Shown one piece after another: positions 10,325 to 23,841 of a stretch of DNA of 64,000 nucleotides. This DNA is from Sipunculus nudus (lineage: Eukaryota; Annelida; Sipuncula; Golfingiida; Sipunculidae). Every line of letters begins with the position of its first letter. Position 1 is the stretch's first letter. The translations under genes were made by a program, and so were the position numbers. Location of the stretch: positions 26,626,956 through 26,690,955 of the forward strand of contig CM049318.1 in NCBI GenBank assembly GCA_026874595.1, in the 5' to 3' direction. The notes beneath the pieces were generated by a model that was not told the origin of the DNA, made no database searches, and saw only the letters and a program-made list of their open reading frames with translations.

Positions 10325-11363
10325 TTGTCATTCCTATTTTAAATGTCTTTCTAATAAACATGCTTGACGATAACACATAAAAATAACCTCCTTTTTTTTA
10401 CATCAGAAATACTACAACATCTGCAAATGAACAAATGTGCCACAGTTTTAGTAGTTGAATGTTTGATCGAGATTGCGTAATTCCTGGAGAGTGAATAATA
10501 GATTACGTAATGAGCATTTCGTAAACAGGAAAATTAACCTCAGTTTCATGTTAGATCCCGTTTTTCATGACACTCAAATAATCCCTCAAATTCGAATATG
10601 ATCAAATCAGAGGAACCAAACAATCTATATTGAACCAAATGTAAAAAAAAATGTTACTTCTGCTAATTTGGTCAAATCCGTATGGCGATCAAAAGAGTAG
10701 TGTACTCTTTCATTATGTGCCAAACGAACATATTGGATTGACCGAGCAAGCAGACAACATTACATTTGATTAATCAGATACATTATTTTTCTGATATTCT
10801 GTCAAAACGACATTAAAATTCACAGTTTATTCCATCAGGCATTTTTCAACATCTGCAGATGAAGTTATTTGCAATATTTTTAAGTTCAATATTTCATGAA
10901 TATACAATATCCCAAGGGGAAATAATCAAATATTGCGTAACTCTAATTTTTATTTTAAGTTTAATGTAAGCTATATTTTCTATTTAAGATACTTCGAAAA
11001 TGTTATAGTAAACTCGAAATAAGTAAGGGCATAGAATGAGAATCTGTTTTATTTTATTTACGCAACACTATCCAAAAAGAAGACCTTACTCTGTTATACT
11101 CTTAGCCCATTCCTCAATTTATAAAAGGGTTCCAAGTGTAACTGCAAAGTAAGGCTCAAATCTTTGCATTTCATTTCTTACTATTATTTTCACCATCTTA
11201 CTGTAAAGTTTAAAAAAAAAATACTATACCATGCTCTCTCCTCATCCTTTAGTGTATTCACTGATCCTCCGCTTATTTTTGCACAGGCATTCTACAAAGA
11301 CTGAGATTTGAACAGTGTACAGCATCTCATGAATATTCAACTACGCACCAACTAAATTAAGAC
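10325..11363 (+). repeat. Satellite monomer 11, type B
   Basis: 1,039 bp. Marks GTTAGATCCCG, TGCTAATTTGG, TCAAAACGAC, TTTTATTTACGC and CACCATCTTACTG. Most are shared with monomer 13; TCAAAACGAC and TTTTATTTACGC are private. Confidence 0.95.
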
Positions 11364-12391
11364 TTGTCATTCTCTTTTTAACTGTCATTCTAATAAACAT
11401 GCTTGACGATAACACATAAAAATAACCTCCTCTTTTTTACATCAGAAATACTACATCTGCAGATGAACAAATATGCCACAGTTTTAGTAGTTGAATGTTT
11501 GATCGAGATTGCGTACTTCCAGGAATGTGAATAAAAGAATACGTAATGAGCATTTCGTAAAGATGACAATTAACCTCAGTTTCATGTTTGATCCCGTTTT
11601 AATGCCACTCAATTAATCGCTCAAATTCGAATATGATAATATCAGAATATCCAAACCATCTATATAGCACCAAATGTAAAAAATGTTACTTCTGCTTATT
11701 TGGTCAAATCCGTATGGCGATCAAAAGAGTAGTGTACTCTTTCATTATATGCCAAAAGAACATATTGGATTGACCGAGCAAGCAGACAACATAACATTTG
11801 ATTAATCAGATATTGCATTTTTCTGTTATTCTGTCAAGACGACATAAAAATTCACATGTAATTCCATTAGGCATTTTTCAACATCTGCAGATGAAGTTAT
11901 TTGCAATATTTTAAAGTTGAAAATTTGACGAATATACCATATCCCAAGGGGGAATGAATCAAATATTGCGTAACTCTACTTTTAATTTAAATTTAACGTA
12001 AGCTATATTTTATATTTTAAAATACTTCGAAATTGTTAGTTAACCCGAAATAAGTAAGGACATAGAATGAGAATCCGGGTTTTTTTATATACGCAACACT
12101 ATCCAAAAAGAAGGCCTTACTCTGTTATACTCTTAGCCCATTCCTCAATTTATTAAACGGTTACAGGTGAAACTGCAAAGAACGGCTCAAATCTGTGCAT
12201 TTCATTTCTTACTATTATTTTCACTATCTAAGTGTTAAGTTTAAAAAATTTACTATACCATGCTCTCTCCTCATCGTTTATATATTCACTGATCCTCCGC
12301 TCGTTATCGCACAGGTATTCTACAAAGACTGAGATTTGAACAGTGTACAGCATCTCACGAATATTCAACTACGCACCAACTAAATTAAGAC
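11364..12391 (+). repeat. Satellite monomer 12, type A
   Basis: 1,028 bp. It carries AAATATGCCACAG and CAGAATATCC, shared with monomers 14 and 29. Confidence 0.95.
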
Positions 12392-13431
12392 TTGTCATTC
12401 CTATTTTAAATGTCTTTCTAATAAACATGCTTGACGATAACACATAAAAATAACCTCCTTTTTTTTACATCAGAAATACTACAACATCTGCAAATGAACA
12501 AATGTGCCACAGTTTTAGTAGTTGAATGTTTGATCGAGATTGCGTAATTCCTGGAGAGTGAATAATAGATTACGTAATGAGCATTTCGTAAACAGGAAAA
12601 TTAACCTCAGTTTCATGTTAGATCCCGTTTTTCATGACACTCAAATAATCCCTCAAATTCGAATATGATCAAATCAGAGGAACCAAACAATCTATATTGA
12701 ACCAAATGTAAAAAAAAAATGTTACTTCTGCTAATTTGGTCAAATCCGTATGGCGATCAAAAGAGTAGTGTACTCTTTCATTATGTGCCAAACGAACATA
12801 TTGGATTGACCGAGCAAGCAGACAACATTACATTTGATTAATCAGATACATTATTTTTCTGATATTCTGTCAAGACGACATTAAAATTCACAGTTTATTC
12901 CATCAGGCATTTTTCAACATCTGCAGATGAAGTTATTTGCAATATTTTTAAGTTCAATATTTCATGAATATACAATATCCCAAGGGGAAATAATCAAATA
13001 TTGCGTAACTCTAATTTTTATTTTAAGTTTAATGTAAGCTATATTTTCTATTTAAGATACTTCGAAAATGTTATAGTAAACTCGAAATAAGTAAGGGCAT
13101 AGAATGAGAATCTGTTTTATTTTATATACGCAACACTATCCAAAAAGAAGACCTTACTCTGTTATACTCTTAGCCCATTCCTCAATTTATAAAAGGGTTC
13201 CAAGTGTAACTGCAAAGTAAGGCTCAAATCTTTGCATTTCATTTCTTACTATTATTTTCACCATCTTACTGTAAAGTTTAAAAAAAAAATACTATACCAT
13301 GCTCTCTCCTCATCCTTTAGTGTATTCACTGATCCTCCGCTTATTTTTGCACAGGCATTCTACAAAGACTGAGATTTGAACAGTGTACAGCATCTCATGA
13401 ATATTCAACTACGCACCAACTAAATTAAGAC
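12392..13431 (+). repeat. Satellite monomer 13, type B
   Basis: 1,040 bp. Near-duplicate of monomer 11: GTTAGATCCCG, AATCCCTC, TGCTAATTTGG and CACCATCTTACTG, without the two private changes of monomer 11. Confidence 0.95.
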
Positions 13432-14459
13432 TTGTCATTCTCTTTTTAACTGTCATTCTAATAAACATGCTTGACGATAACACATAAAAATAACCTCCTC
13501 TTTTTTACATCAGAAATACTACATCTGCAGATGAACAAATATGCCACAGTTTTAGTAGTTGAATGTTTGATCGAGATTGCGTACTTCCAGGAATGTGAAT
13601 AAAAGAATACGTAATGAGCATTTCGTAAAGATGACAATTAACCTCAGTTTCATGTTTGATCCCGTTTTAATGCCACTCAATTAATCGCTCAAATTCGAAT
13701 ATGATAATATCAGAATATCCAAACCATCTATATAGCACCAAATGTAAAAAATGTTACTTCTGCTTATTTGGTCAAATCCGTATGGCGATCAAAAGAGTAG
13801 TGTACTCTTTCATTATATGCCAAAAGAACATATTGGATTGACCGAGCAAGCAGACAACATAACATTTGATTAATCAGATATTGCATTTTTCTGTTATTCT
13901 GTCAAGACGACATAAAAATTCACATGTAATTCCATTAGGCATTTTTCAACATCTGCAGATGAAGTTATTTGCAATATTTTAAAGTTGAAAATTTGACGAA
14001 TATACCATATCCCAAGGGGGAATGAATCAAATATTGCGTAACTCTACTTTTAATTTAAATTTAACGTAAGCTATATTTTATATTTTAAAATACTTCGAAA
14101 TTGTTAGTTAACCCGAAATAAGTAAGGACATAGAATGAGAATCCGGGTTTTTTTATATACGCAACACTATCCAAAAAGAAGGCCTTACTCTGTTATACTC
14201 TTAGCCCATTCCTCAATTTATTAAACGGTTACAGGTGAAACTGCAAAGAACGGCTCAAATCTGTGCATTTCATTTCTTACTATTATTTTCACTATCTAAG
14301 TGTTAAGTTTAAAAAATTTACTATACCATGCTCTCTCCTCATCGTTTATATATTCACTGATCCTCCGCTCGTTATCGCACAGGTATTCTACAAAGACTGA
14401 GATTTGAACAGTGTACAGCATCTCACGAATATTCAACTACGCACCAACTAAATTAAGAC
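13432..14459 (+). repeat. Satellite monomer 14, type A
   Basis: 1,028 bp. Shares AAATATGCCACAG and CAGAATATCC with monomers 12 and 29. It starts the run A-B-C (13432-16533) that reappears 15,657 bp downstream at 29089. Confidence 0.95.
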
Positions 14460-15498
14460 TTGTCATTCCTATTTTAAATGTCTTTCTAATAAACATGCTT
14501 GACGATAACACATAAAAATAACCTCCTCTTTTTTTACATCAGAAATACTACAACATCTGCAAATGAACAAATGTGCCACAGTTTTAGTAGTTGAATGTTT
14601 GATCGAGATTGCGTAATTCCTGGAGAGTGAATAATAGATTACGTAATGAGCATTTCGTAAACAGGAAAATTAACCTCAGTTTCATGTTTGATCCAGTTTT
14701 TCATGACACTCAAATAATCGCTCAAATACGAATATGATCAAATCAGAGGAACCAAACAATCTATATTGAACCAAATGTAAAAAAAATGTTACTTCTGCTT
14801 ATTTGGTCAAATCCGTATGGCGATCAAAAGAGTAGTGTACTCTTTCATTATGTGCCAAACGAACATATTGGATTGACCAAGCAAGCAGACAACATTACAT
14901 TTGATTAATCAGATACATTATTTTTCTGATATTCTGTCAAGACGACATTAAAATTCACAGTTTATTCCATCAGGCATTTTTCAACATCTGCAGATGAAGT
15001 TATTTGCAATATTTTTAAGTTCAATATTTCATGAATATACAATATCCCAAGGGGAAATAATCAAATATTGCGTAACTCTAATTTTAATTTTAAGTTTAAT
15101 GTAAGCTATATTTTCTTTTTAAGATACTTCGAAAATGTTATAGTAAACTCGAAATAAGTAAGGGCATAGAATGAGAATCTGTTTTATTTTATATACGCAA
15201 CACTATCCAAAAAGAAGACCTTACTCTGTTATACTCTTAGCCCATTCCTCAATTTATAAAAGGGTTCCAAGTGTAACTGCAAAGTAAGGCTCAAATCTTT
15301 GCATTTCATTTCTTACTATTATTTTCACTATCTAACTGTAAAGTTTAAAAAAAAATTACTATACCATGCTCTCTCCTCATCCTTTAGTGTATTCACTGAT
15401 CCTCCGCTTATTTCTGCACAGGCATTCTACAAAGACTGAGATTTGAACAGTGTACAGCATCTCATGAATATTCAACTACGCACCAACTAAATTAAGAC
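14460..15498 (+). repeat. Satellite monomer 15, type B preceding a C unit
   Basis: 1,039 bp. Marks GATCCAGTTTTT (private), CAAATACGAATATG and TTTCTGCACAGG. The last two recur in the other B units that precede C units (30117, 37760, 43972), so this B-C pair travels together. Confidence 0.95.
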
Positions 15499-16533
15499 TT
15501 GTCATTCTCTTTTTAACTGTCATTCTAATAAACATGCTTGACGATAACACATAAAAATAACCTCCTCTTTTTTACATCAGAAATACTACATCTGCAGATG
15601 AACAAATGTGCCACAGTTTTAGTAGTTGAATGTTTGATCGAGATTGCGTACTTCCAGGAATGTGAATAAAAGAATACGTAATGAGCATTTCGTAAACAGG
15701 AAAATTAACCTCAGTTTCATGTTTGATCCCGTTTTTTCATGACACTCAAATAATCGCTCAAATTCGAATATGATCAAATCAGAGGAACCAAACAATCTAT
15801 ATTGAACCAAATGTAAAAAAATGTTACTTCTGCTTATTTGGTCAAATCCGTGTGGAGATCAAAAGAGTAGTGTACTCTTTCATTATGTGCCAAACGAACA
15901 TATTGGATTGACCGAGCAAGCAGACAACATTACATTTGATTAATCAGATACATTATTTTTCTGATATTCTGTCAAGACGACATTAAAATTCACAGTTTAT
16001 TCCATCAGGCATTTTTCATTATCTGCAGATGAAGTTATTTGCAATATTTTTAAGTTCAATATTTCATGAATATACAATATCCCAAGGGGAAATAATCAAA
16101 TATTGCGTAACTCTAATTTTAATTTTAAGTTTAATGTAAGCTATATTTTCTTTTTAAGATACTTCGAAAATGTTATAGTAAACTCGAAATAAGTAAGGGC
16201 ATAGAATGAGAATCTGTTTTATTTTATATACGCAACACTATCCAAAAAGAAGACCTTACTCTGTTATACTCTTAGCCCATTCCTCAATTTATAAAAGGGT
16301 TCCAAGTGTAACTGCAAAGTAAGGCTCAAATCTTTGCATTTCATTTCTTACTATTATTTTCACTATCTAACTGTAAAGTTTAAAAAAAAATTACTATACC
16401 ATGCTCTCTCCTCATCGTTTAGTGTATTCACTGATCCTCCGCTTATTTTTGCACAGGCATTCTACAAAGACTGAGATTTGAACAGTGTACAGCATCTCAT
16501 GAATATTCAACTACGCACCAACTAAATTAAGAC
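15499..16533 (+). repeat. Satellite monomer 16, type C
   Basis: 1,035 bp. A-type for the first ~200 bp, then B-type from CGTAAACAGG. It has CATTATCTGCAG, CCGTGTGGAGATC and CATCGTTTAG. The 63-codon minus-strand frame at 15619-15810 starts with TTG and is incidental. Confidence 0.94.
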
Positions 16534-17561
16534 TTGTCATTCTCTTTTTAACTGTCATTCTAATAAACATGCTTGACGATAACACATAAAAATAACCTCC
16601 TCTTTTTCACATCAGAAATACTACATCTGCAGATGAACAAATGTGCCACAGTTTTAGTAGTTGAATGTTTGATCGAGATTGCGTACTTCCAGGAATGTGA
16701 ATAAAAGAATACGTAATGAGCATTTCGTAAAGATGACAATTAACCTCAGTTTCATGTTTGATCCCGTTTTAATGCCACTCAATTAATCGCTCAAATTCGA
16801 ATATGATAATATCAGAAGATCCAAACCATCTATATAGCACCAAATGTAAAAAATGTTACTTCTGCTTATTTGGTCAAATCCGTATGGCGATCAAAAGGGT
16901 AGTGTACTCTTTCATTATATGCCAAAAGAACATATTGGATTGACCGAGCAAGCAGACAACATAACATTTGATTAATCAGATATTGCATTTTTCTGTTATT
17001 CTGTCAAGACGACATAAAAATTCACATGTAATTCCATTAGGCATTTTTCAACATCTGCAGATGAAGTTATTTGCAATATTTTAAAGTTGAAAATTTGACG
17101 AATATACCATATCCCAAGGGGGAATGAATCAAATATTGCGTAACTCTACTTTTAATTTAAATTTAACGTAAGCTATATTTTATATTTTAAAATACTTCGA
17201 AATTGTTAGTTAACCCGAAATAAGTAAGGACATAGAATGAGAATCCGGGTTTTTTTATATACGCAACACTATCCAAAAAGAAAGCCTTACTCTGTTATAC
17301 TCTTAGCCCATTCCTCAATTTATTAAACGGTTACAGGTGAAACTGCAAAGAACGGCTCAAATCTGTGCATTTCATTTCTTACTATTATTTTCACTATCTA
17401 AGTGTTAAGTTTAAAAAATTTACTATACCATGCTCTCTCCTCATCGTTTATATATTCACTGATCCTCCGCTCGTTATCGCACAGGTATTCTACAAAGACT
17501 GAGATTTGAACAGTGTACAGCATCTCACGAATATTCAACTACGCACCAACTAAATTAAGAC
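16534..17561 (+). repeat. Satellite monomer 17, type A
   Basis: 1,028 bp. Begins CTCTTTTTCACATC, has AAAGGGTAGTG and GAAAGCCTTAC. The last two marks recur in monomer 22, 5,243 bp away. Confidence 0.95.
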
Positions 17562-18597
17562 TTGTCAATCCTATTTTAAATGTCTTTCTAATAAACATGC
17601 TTGACGATAACACATAAATTTAACCTCCTTTTTTTACATCAGAAATACTACAACATCTGCAAATGAACAAATGTGCCACAGTTTTAGTAGTTGAATGTTT
17701 GATCGAGATCGCGTAATTCCTGGAGAGTGAATAATAGATTACGTAATGAGCATTTCGTAAACAGGAAAATTAACCTCAGTTTCATGTTTGATCCCGTTTT
17801 TCATGACACTCAAATAATCGCTCAAATTCGAATATGATCAAATCAGAGGAACCAAACAATCTATTTTGAACCAAATGTAAAAAAAATGTTACTTCTGCTT
17901 ATTTGGTCAAATCCGTATGGCGATCAAAAGAGTAGTGTACTCTTTCATTATGTGCCAAACGAACATATTGGATTGACCAAGCAAGCAGACAACATTACAT
18001 TTGATTAATCAGATACATTATTTTTCTGATATTCTGTCAAGACGACATTAAAATTCACAGTTTATTCCATCAGGCATTTTTCAACATCTGCAGATGAAGT
18101 TATTTGCAATATTTTTAAGTTCAATATTTCATGAATATACAATATCCCAAGGGGAAATAATCAAATATTGCGTAACTCTAATTTAATTTTAAGTTTAATG
18201 TAAGCTATATTTTCTTTTTAAGATACTTCGAAAATGTTATAGTAAACTCGAAATAAGTAAGGGCATAGAATGAGAATCTGTTTTATTTTATATACGCAAC
18301 ACTATCCAAAAAGAAGACCTCACTCTGTTATACTCTTAGCCCATTCCTCAATTTATAAAAGGGTTCCAAGTGTAACTGCAAAGTAAGGCTCAAATCTTTG
18401 CATTACATTTCTTACTATTATTTTCACTATCTAACTGTAAAGTTTAAAAAAAAATTACTATACCATGCTCTCTCCTCATCCTTTAGTGTATTCACTGATC
18501 CTCCGCTTATTTTTGCACAGGCATTCTACAAAGACTGAGATTTGAACAGTGTACAGCATCTCATGAATATTCACTTACGCACCAACTAAATTAAGAC
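17562..18597 (+). repeat. Satellite monomer 18, type B
   Basis: 1,036 bp. Begins TTGTCAATCC and has CATAAATTTAACC, CTCACTCTG and CATTACATTTC, all shared with monomer 23. Private GAGATCGCG. Ends ATTCACTTACG. Confidence 0.95.
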
Positions 18598-19708
18598 TTG
18601 TCATTCTCTTTTTAACTGTCATTCTAATAAACATGCTTGACGATAACACATAAAAATAACCTCCTCTTTTTTACATCAGAAATACTACATCTGCAGATGA
18701 ACAAATGTGCCACAGTTTTAGTAGTTGAATGTTTGATCGAGATTGCGTACTTCCAGGAATGTGAATAAAAGAATACGTAATGAGCATTTCGTAAAGATGA
18801 CAATTAACCTCAGTTTCATGTTTGATCCCGTTTTAATGCCACTCAATTAATCGCTCAAATTCGAATATGATAATATCAGAAGATCCAAACCATCTATATA
18901 GCACCAAATGTAAAAAATGTTACTTCTGCTTATTTGGTCAAATCCGTATGGCGATCAAAAGAGTAGTGTACTCCTTCATTATATGCCAAAAGAACATATT
19001 GGATTGACCGAGCAAGCAGACAACATAACATTTGATTAATCAGATATTGTATTTTTCTGATATTCTGTCAAGACGACATAAAAATTCACATGTAATTCCA
19101 TTAGGCATTTTTCAACATCTGCAGATGAAGTTATTTGCATTATTTTAAAGTTGAAAATTTGACGAATATACCATATCCCAAGGGGGAATGAATCAAATAT
19201 TGCGTAACTCTACTTTTAATTTAAATTTAAGTTCAATATTTCATTAATATACAATATCCCAAGGGGAAATAATCAAATATTGCGTAACTCTACTTTTAAT
19301 TTAAATTTAACGTAAGCTATATTTTCTATTTTAAAATACTTCGAAATTGTTAGTTAACCCGAAATAAGTAAGGACATAGAATGAGAATCCGGGTTTTTTT
19401 ATATACGCAACATAATCCAAAAGGAAGGCCTTACTCTGTTATACTCTTAGCCCATTCCTCAATTTATTAAACGGTTACAGGTGAAACTGCAAAGAACGGC
19501 TCAAATCTTGGCATTTCATTTCTTACTATTATTTTCACTATCTAACTGTAAAGTTTAAAAAAAAATTACTATACCATGCTCTCTCCTCATCCTTTAGTGT
19601 ATTCACTGATCCTCCGCTTATTTTTGCACAGGCATTCTACAAAGACTGAGATTTGAACAGTGTACAGCATCTCATGAATATTCAACTATGCACCAACTAA
19701 ATTAAGAC
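18598..19708 (+). repeat. Satellite monomer 19, type A' (A with 80-bp insertion and B end)
   Basis: 1,111 bp. A-type to 19230, an 80-bp chimeric insertion at 19231-19310, then A-type through ACGGCTCAAATCTTGGC, and finally a B-type end (CTAACTGTAAAG, CATCCTTTAG, CATCTCATG). It therefore has two A/B junction zones. Private CATAATCC where relatives have CACTATCC. Confidence 0.94.
19231..19310 (+). repeat. 80-bp chimeric insertion in A' (copy 1)
   Basis: The insertion starts with B-type sequence (GTTCAATATTTCAT, AAGGGGAAATAATC) and ends with A-type sequence (CTCTACTTTTAATTT), so part of the host A sequence is duplicated around a B tract. The left junction falls on TTTAA, present in both parents. 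The change TTCATTAATAT (B parents read TTCATGAATAT) is common to all three A' copies, showing a single origin. Confidence 0.92.
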
Positions 19709-20737
19709 TTGTCATTCTCTTTTTAACTGTCATTCTAATAAACATGCTTGACGATAACACATAAAAATAACCTCCTCTTTTTTACATCAGAAATACTACA
19801 TCTGCAGATGAACAAATGTGCCACAGTTTTAGTAGTTGAATGTTTGATCGAGATTGCGTACTTCCAGGAATGTGAATAAAAGAATATGTAAAGAGCATTT
19901 CGTAAAGATGACAATTAACCTCAGTTTCATGTTTGATCCCGTTTTAATGCCACTCAATTAATCGCTCAAATTCGAATATGATAATATCAGAAGATCCAAA
20001 CCATCTATATAGCACCAAATGTAAAAAATGTTACTTCTGCTTATTTGATCAAATCCGTATGGCGATCAAAAGAGTAGTGTTCTCTTTCATTATATGCCAA
20101 AAGAACATATTGGATTGACCGAACAAGCAGACAACATAACATTTGATTAATCAGATATTGCATTTTTCTGTTATTCTGTCAAGACGACATAAAAATTCAC
20201 ATGTAATTCAATTAGGCATTTTTCAACATCTGCAGATGAAGTTATTTGCAATATTTTAAAGTTGAAAATTTGACGAATATACCATATCCCAAGGGGGAAT
20301 GAATCAAATATTGCGTAACTCTACTTTTAATTTAAATTTAACGTAAGCTATATTTTCTATTTTAAAATACTTCGAAATTGTTAGTTAACCCGAAATAAGC
20401 AAGGACATAGAATGAGAATCCGGGGTTTTTTTATATACGCAACACTATCCAAAGAGAGGGCCTTACTCTGTTATACTCTTAGCCCATTCCTCAATTTATT
20501 AAACGGTTACAGGTGAAACTGCAAAGAACGGCTCAAATCTGTGCATTTCATTTCTTACTATTATTTTCACTATCTAAGTGTTAAGTTTAAAAAATTTACT
20601 ATACCATGCTCTCTCCTCATCATTTATTTATTCACTGATCCTCCGCTCGTTATCGCACAGGTATTCTACAAAGACTGAGATTTGAACAGTGTACAGCATC
20701 TCACGAATATTCAACTACGCACCAACTAAATTAAGAC
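19709..20737 (+). repeat. Satellite monomer 20, type A
   Basis: 1,029 bp. Marks ATATGTAAAGAGC, TTTGATCAAATCC, GTGTTCTCTTTC and GACCGAACAAG, shared with monomer 25; private AATAAGCAAGG and CCAAAGAGAGGG. Confidence 0.95.
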
Positions 20738-21776
20738 TTGTCATTCCTATTTTAAATGTCTTTCTAATAAACATGCTTGACGATATCACATAAAAATAAA
20801 CTCCTCATTTTTACATCAGAAATACTACAACATCTGCAAATGAACAAATGTGCCACAGTTTTAGTAGCTGAATGTTTGATCGAGATTGCGTAATTCCTGG
20901 AGAGTGAATAATAGATTACGTAATGAGCATTTCGTAAACAGGAAAATTAACCTCAGTTTCATATTTGATCCCGTTTTTCATGACACTCAAATAATCGCTC
21001 AAATTCGAATATGATCAAATCAGAGGAACCAAACAATCTATATTGAACCAAATGTAAAAAAAAATGTTACTTCTGCTTATTTGGTCAAATCCGTATGGCG
21101 ATCAAAAGAGTAGTGTACTCTTTCATTATGTGCCAAACGAACATATTGGAGTGACCGAGCAAGCAGACAACATTACATTTGATTAATCAGATACATTATT
21201 TTTCTGATATTCTGTCAAGACGACATTAAAATTCACAGTTTATTCCATCAGGCACTTTTCAACATCTGCAGATGAAGTTATTTGCAATATTTTTAAGTTC
21301 AATATTTCATGAATATACAATATCCCAAGGGGAAATAATCAAATATTGCGTAACTCTAATTTTAATTTTAAGTTTAATGTAAGCTATATTTTCTTTTTAA
21401 GATACTTCGAAAATGTTATAGTAAACTTGAAAAAAGTAAGGGCATAGAATGAGAATCTGTTTTATTTTATATACGCAACACTATCCAAAAAGAAGACCTT
21501 ACTCTGTTATACTCTTAGCCCATTCCTCAATTTATAAAAGGGTTCCAAGTGTAACTGCAAAGTAAGGCTCAAATCTTTGCATTTCATTTCTTACTATTAT
21601 TTTCACTATCTAACTGTAAAGTTTAAAAAAAAATTACTATACCATGCTCTCTCCTCATCCTTTAGTGTATTCACTGATTCTCCGCTTATTTTTGCACAGG
21701 CATTCTACAAAGACTGAGATTTGAACAGTGTACAGCATCTCATGAATATTCAACTACGCACCAACTAAATTAAGAC
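20738..21776 (+). repeat. Satellite monomer 21, type B
   Basis: 1,039 bp. Marks GATATCACAT, AAACTCCTCA, GTAGCTGAATG, TTCATATTTGATCC, GGAGTGACC, GGCACTTTTC and GATTCTCCG, shared as a set with monomers 26 and 36, and mostly with 50. Confidence 0.95.
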
Positions 21777-22804
21777 TTGTCATTCTCTTTTTAACTGTCA
21801 TTCTAAAAAAACATGCTTGACGATAACACATAAAAATAACCTCCTCTTTTTACATCAGAAATACTACATCTGCAGATGAACAAATGTGCCACAGTTTTAG
21901 TAGTTGAATGTTTGATCGAGATTGCGTACTTCCAGGAATGTGAATAAAAGAATACGTAATGAGCATTTCGTAAAGATGACAATTAACCTCAGTTTCATGT
22001 TTGATCCCGTTTTAATGCCACTCAATTAATCGCTCAAATTCGAATATGATAATATCAGAAGATCCAAACCATCTATATAGCACCAAATGTAAAAAATGTT
22101 ACTTCTGCTTATTTGGTCAAATCCGTATGGCGATCAAAAGGGTAGTGTACTCTTTCATTATATGCCAAAAGAACATATTGGATTGACCGAGCAAGCAGAC
22201 AACATAACATTTGATTAATCAGATATTGTATTTTTCTGATATTCTGTCAAGACGACATAAAAATTCACATGTAATTCCATTAGGCATTTTTCAACATCTG
22301 CAGATGAAGTTATTTGCAATATTTTAAAGTTGAAAATTTGACGAATATACCATATCCCAAGGGGGAATGAATCAAATATTGCGTAACTCTACTTTTAATT
22401 TAAATTTAACGTAAGCTATATTTTATATTTTAAAATACTTCGAAATTGTTAGTTAACCCGAAATAAGTAAGGACATAGAATGAGAATCCGGGTTTTTTTA
22501 TATACGCAACACTATCCAAAAAGAAAGCCTTACTCTGTTATACTCTTAGCCCATTCCTCAATTTATTAAACGGTTACAGGTGAAACTGCAAAGAACGGCT
22601 CAAATCTGTGCATTTCATTTCTTACTATTATTTTCACTATCTAAGTGTTAAGTTTAAAAAATTTACTATACCATGCTCTCTCCTCATCGTTTATATATTC
22701 ACTGATCCTCCGCTCGTTATCGCACAGGTATTCTACAAAGACTGAGATTTGAACAGTGTACAGCATCTCACGAATATTCAACTACGCACTAACTAAATTA
22801 AGAC
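21777..22804 (+). repeat. Satellite monomer 22, type A
   Basis: 1,028 bp. CTAAAAAAACATGC at the start (others CTAATAAACATGC), shared with monomer 37 and, one base different, with 27. The body matches monomer 17 (AAGGGTAGTG, GAAAGCC). Private ACGCACTAAC at the end. Confidence 0.95.
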
Positions 22805-23841
22805 TTGTCAATCCTATTTTAAATGTCTTTCTAATAAACATGCTTGACGATAACACATAAATTTAACCTCCTTTTTTTACATCAGAAATACTACAACATC
22901 TGCAAATGAACAAATGTGCCACAGTTTTAGTAGTTGAATGTTTGATCGAGATTGCGTAATTCCTGGAGAGTGAATAATAGATTACGTAATGAGCATTTCG
23001 TAAACAGGAAAATTAACCTCAGTTTCATGTTTGATCCCGTTTTTCATGACACTCAAATAATCGCTCAAATTCGAATATGATCAAATCAGAGGAACCAAAC
23101 AATCTATTTTGAACCAAATGTAAAAAAAATGTTACTTCTGCTTATTTGGTCAAATCCGTATGGCGATCAAAAGAGTAGTGTACTCTTTCATTATGTGCCA
23201 AACGAACATATTGGATTGACCAAGCAAGCAGACAACATTACATTTGATTAATCAGATACATTATTTTTCTGATATTCTGTCAAGACGACATTAAAATTCA
23301 CAGTTTATTCCATCAGGCATTTTTCAACATCTGCAGATGAAGTTATTTGCAATATTTTTAAGTTCAATATTTCATGAATATACAATATCCCAAGGGGAAA
23401 TAATCAAATATTGCGTAACTCTAATTTTAATTTTAAGTTTAATGTAAGCTATATTTTCTTTTTAAGATACTTCGAAAATGTTATAGTAAACTCGAAATAA
23501 GTAAGGGCATAGAATGAGAATCTGTTTTATTTTATATACGCAACACTATCCAAAAAGAAGACCTCACTCTGTTATACTCTTAGCCCATTCCTCAATTTAT
23601 AAAAGGGTTCCAAGTGTAACTGCAAAGTAAGGCTCAAATCTTTGCATTACATTTCTTACTATTATTTTCACTATCTAACTGTAAAGTTTAAAAAAAAATT
23701 ACTATACCATGCTCTCTCCTCATCCTTTAGTGTATTCACTGATCCTCCGCTTATTTTTGCACAGGCATTCTACAAAGACTGAGATTTGAACAGTGTACAG
23801 CATCTCATGAATATTCACTTACGCACCAACTAAATTAAGAC
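22805..23841 (+). repeat. Satellite monomer 23, type B
   Basis: 1,037 bp. Counterpart of monomer 18 (TTGTCAATCC, CATAAATTTAACC, CTCACTCTG, CATTACATTTC). It starts the 8,349-bp segment that is paralogous to 33627-38797. Confidence 0.95.

Larger units (their letters stand above)
5161..15498 (+). repeat. Higher-order block: five A-B dimers, 2,068-bp period
   Basis: Ten monomers alternate A and B without exception. Dimers start at 5161, 7229, 9297, 11364 and 13432, with lengths 2,068, 2,068, 2,067, 2,068 and 2,067. Shared private marks link neighbours: the B units at 8257, 10325 and 12392 carry GTTAGATCCCG and AATCCCTC, and the A units at 11364 and 13432 carry CAGAATATCC. The dimers therefore spread by local duplication. 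Confidence 0.95.
16534..21776 (+). repeat. Five-unit higher-order repeat A-B-A'-A-B, copy 1
   Basis: 5,243 bp made of units starting at 16534, 17562, 18598, 19709 and 20738. The following 5,244 bp repeat it in register: the second to fifth units are offset by 5,243-5,244 bp with only scattered substitutions by eye. Shared rare marks include AAGGGTAGTG in the first A, CATTACATTTC in the first B, the 80-bp A' insertion, and ATATGTAAAGAGC in the second A. Confidence 0.94.

Noticed and set aside
18598-19708. Transposon insertion as the cause of the longer 1,111-bp monomer
   Set aside because: The extra 80 bp is entirely satellite sequence (B head, A tail), without inverted ends or target-site duplication.
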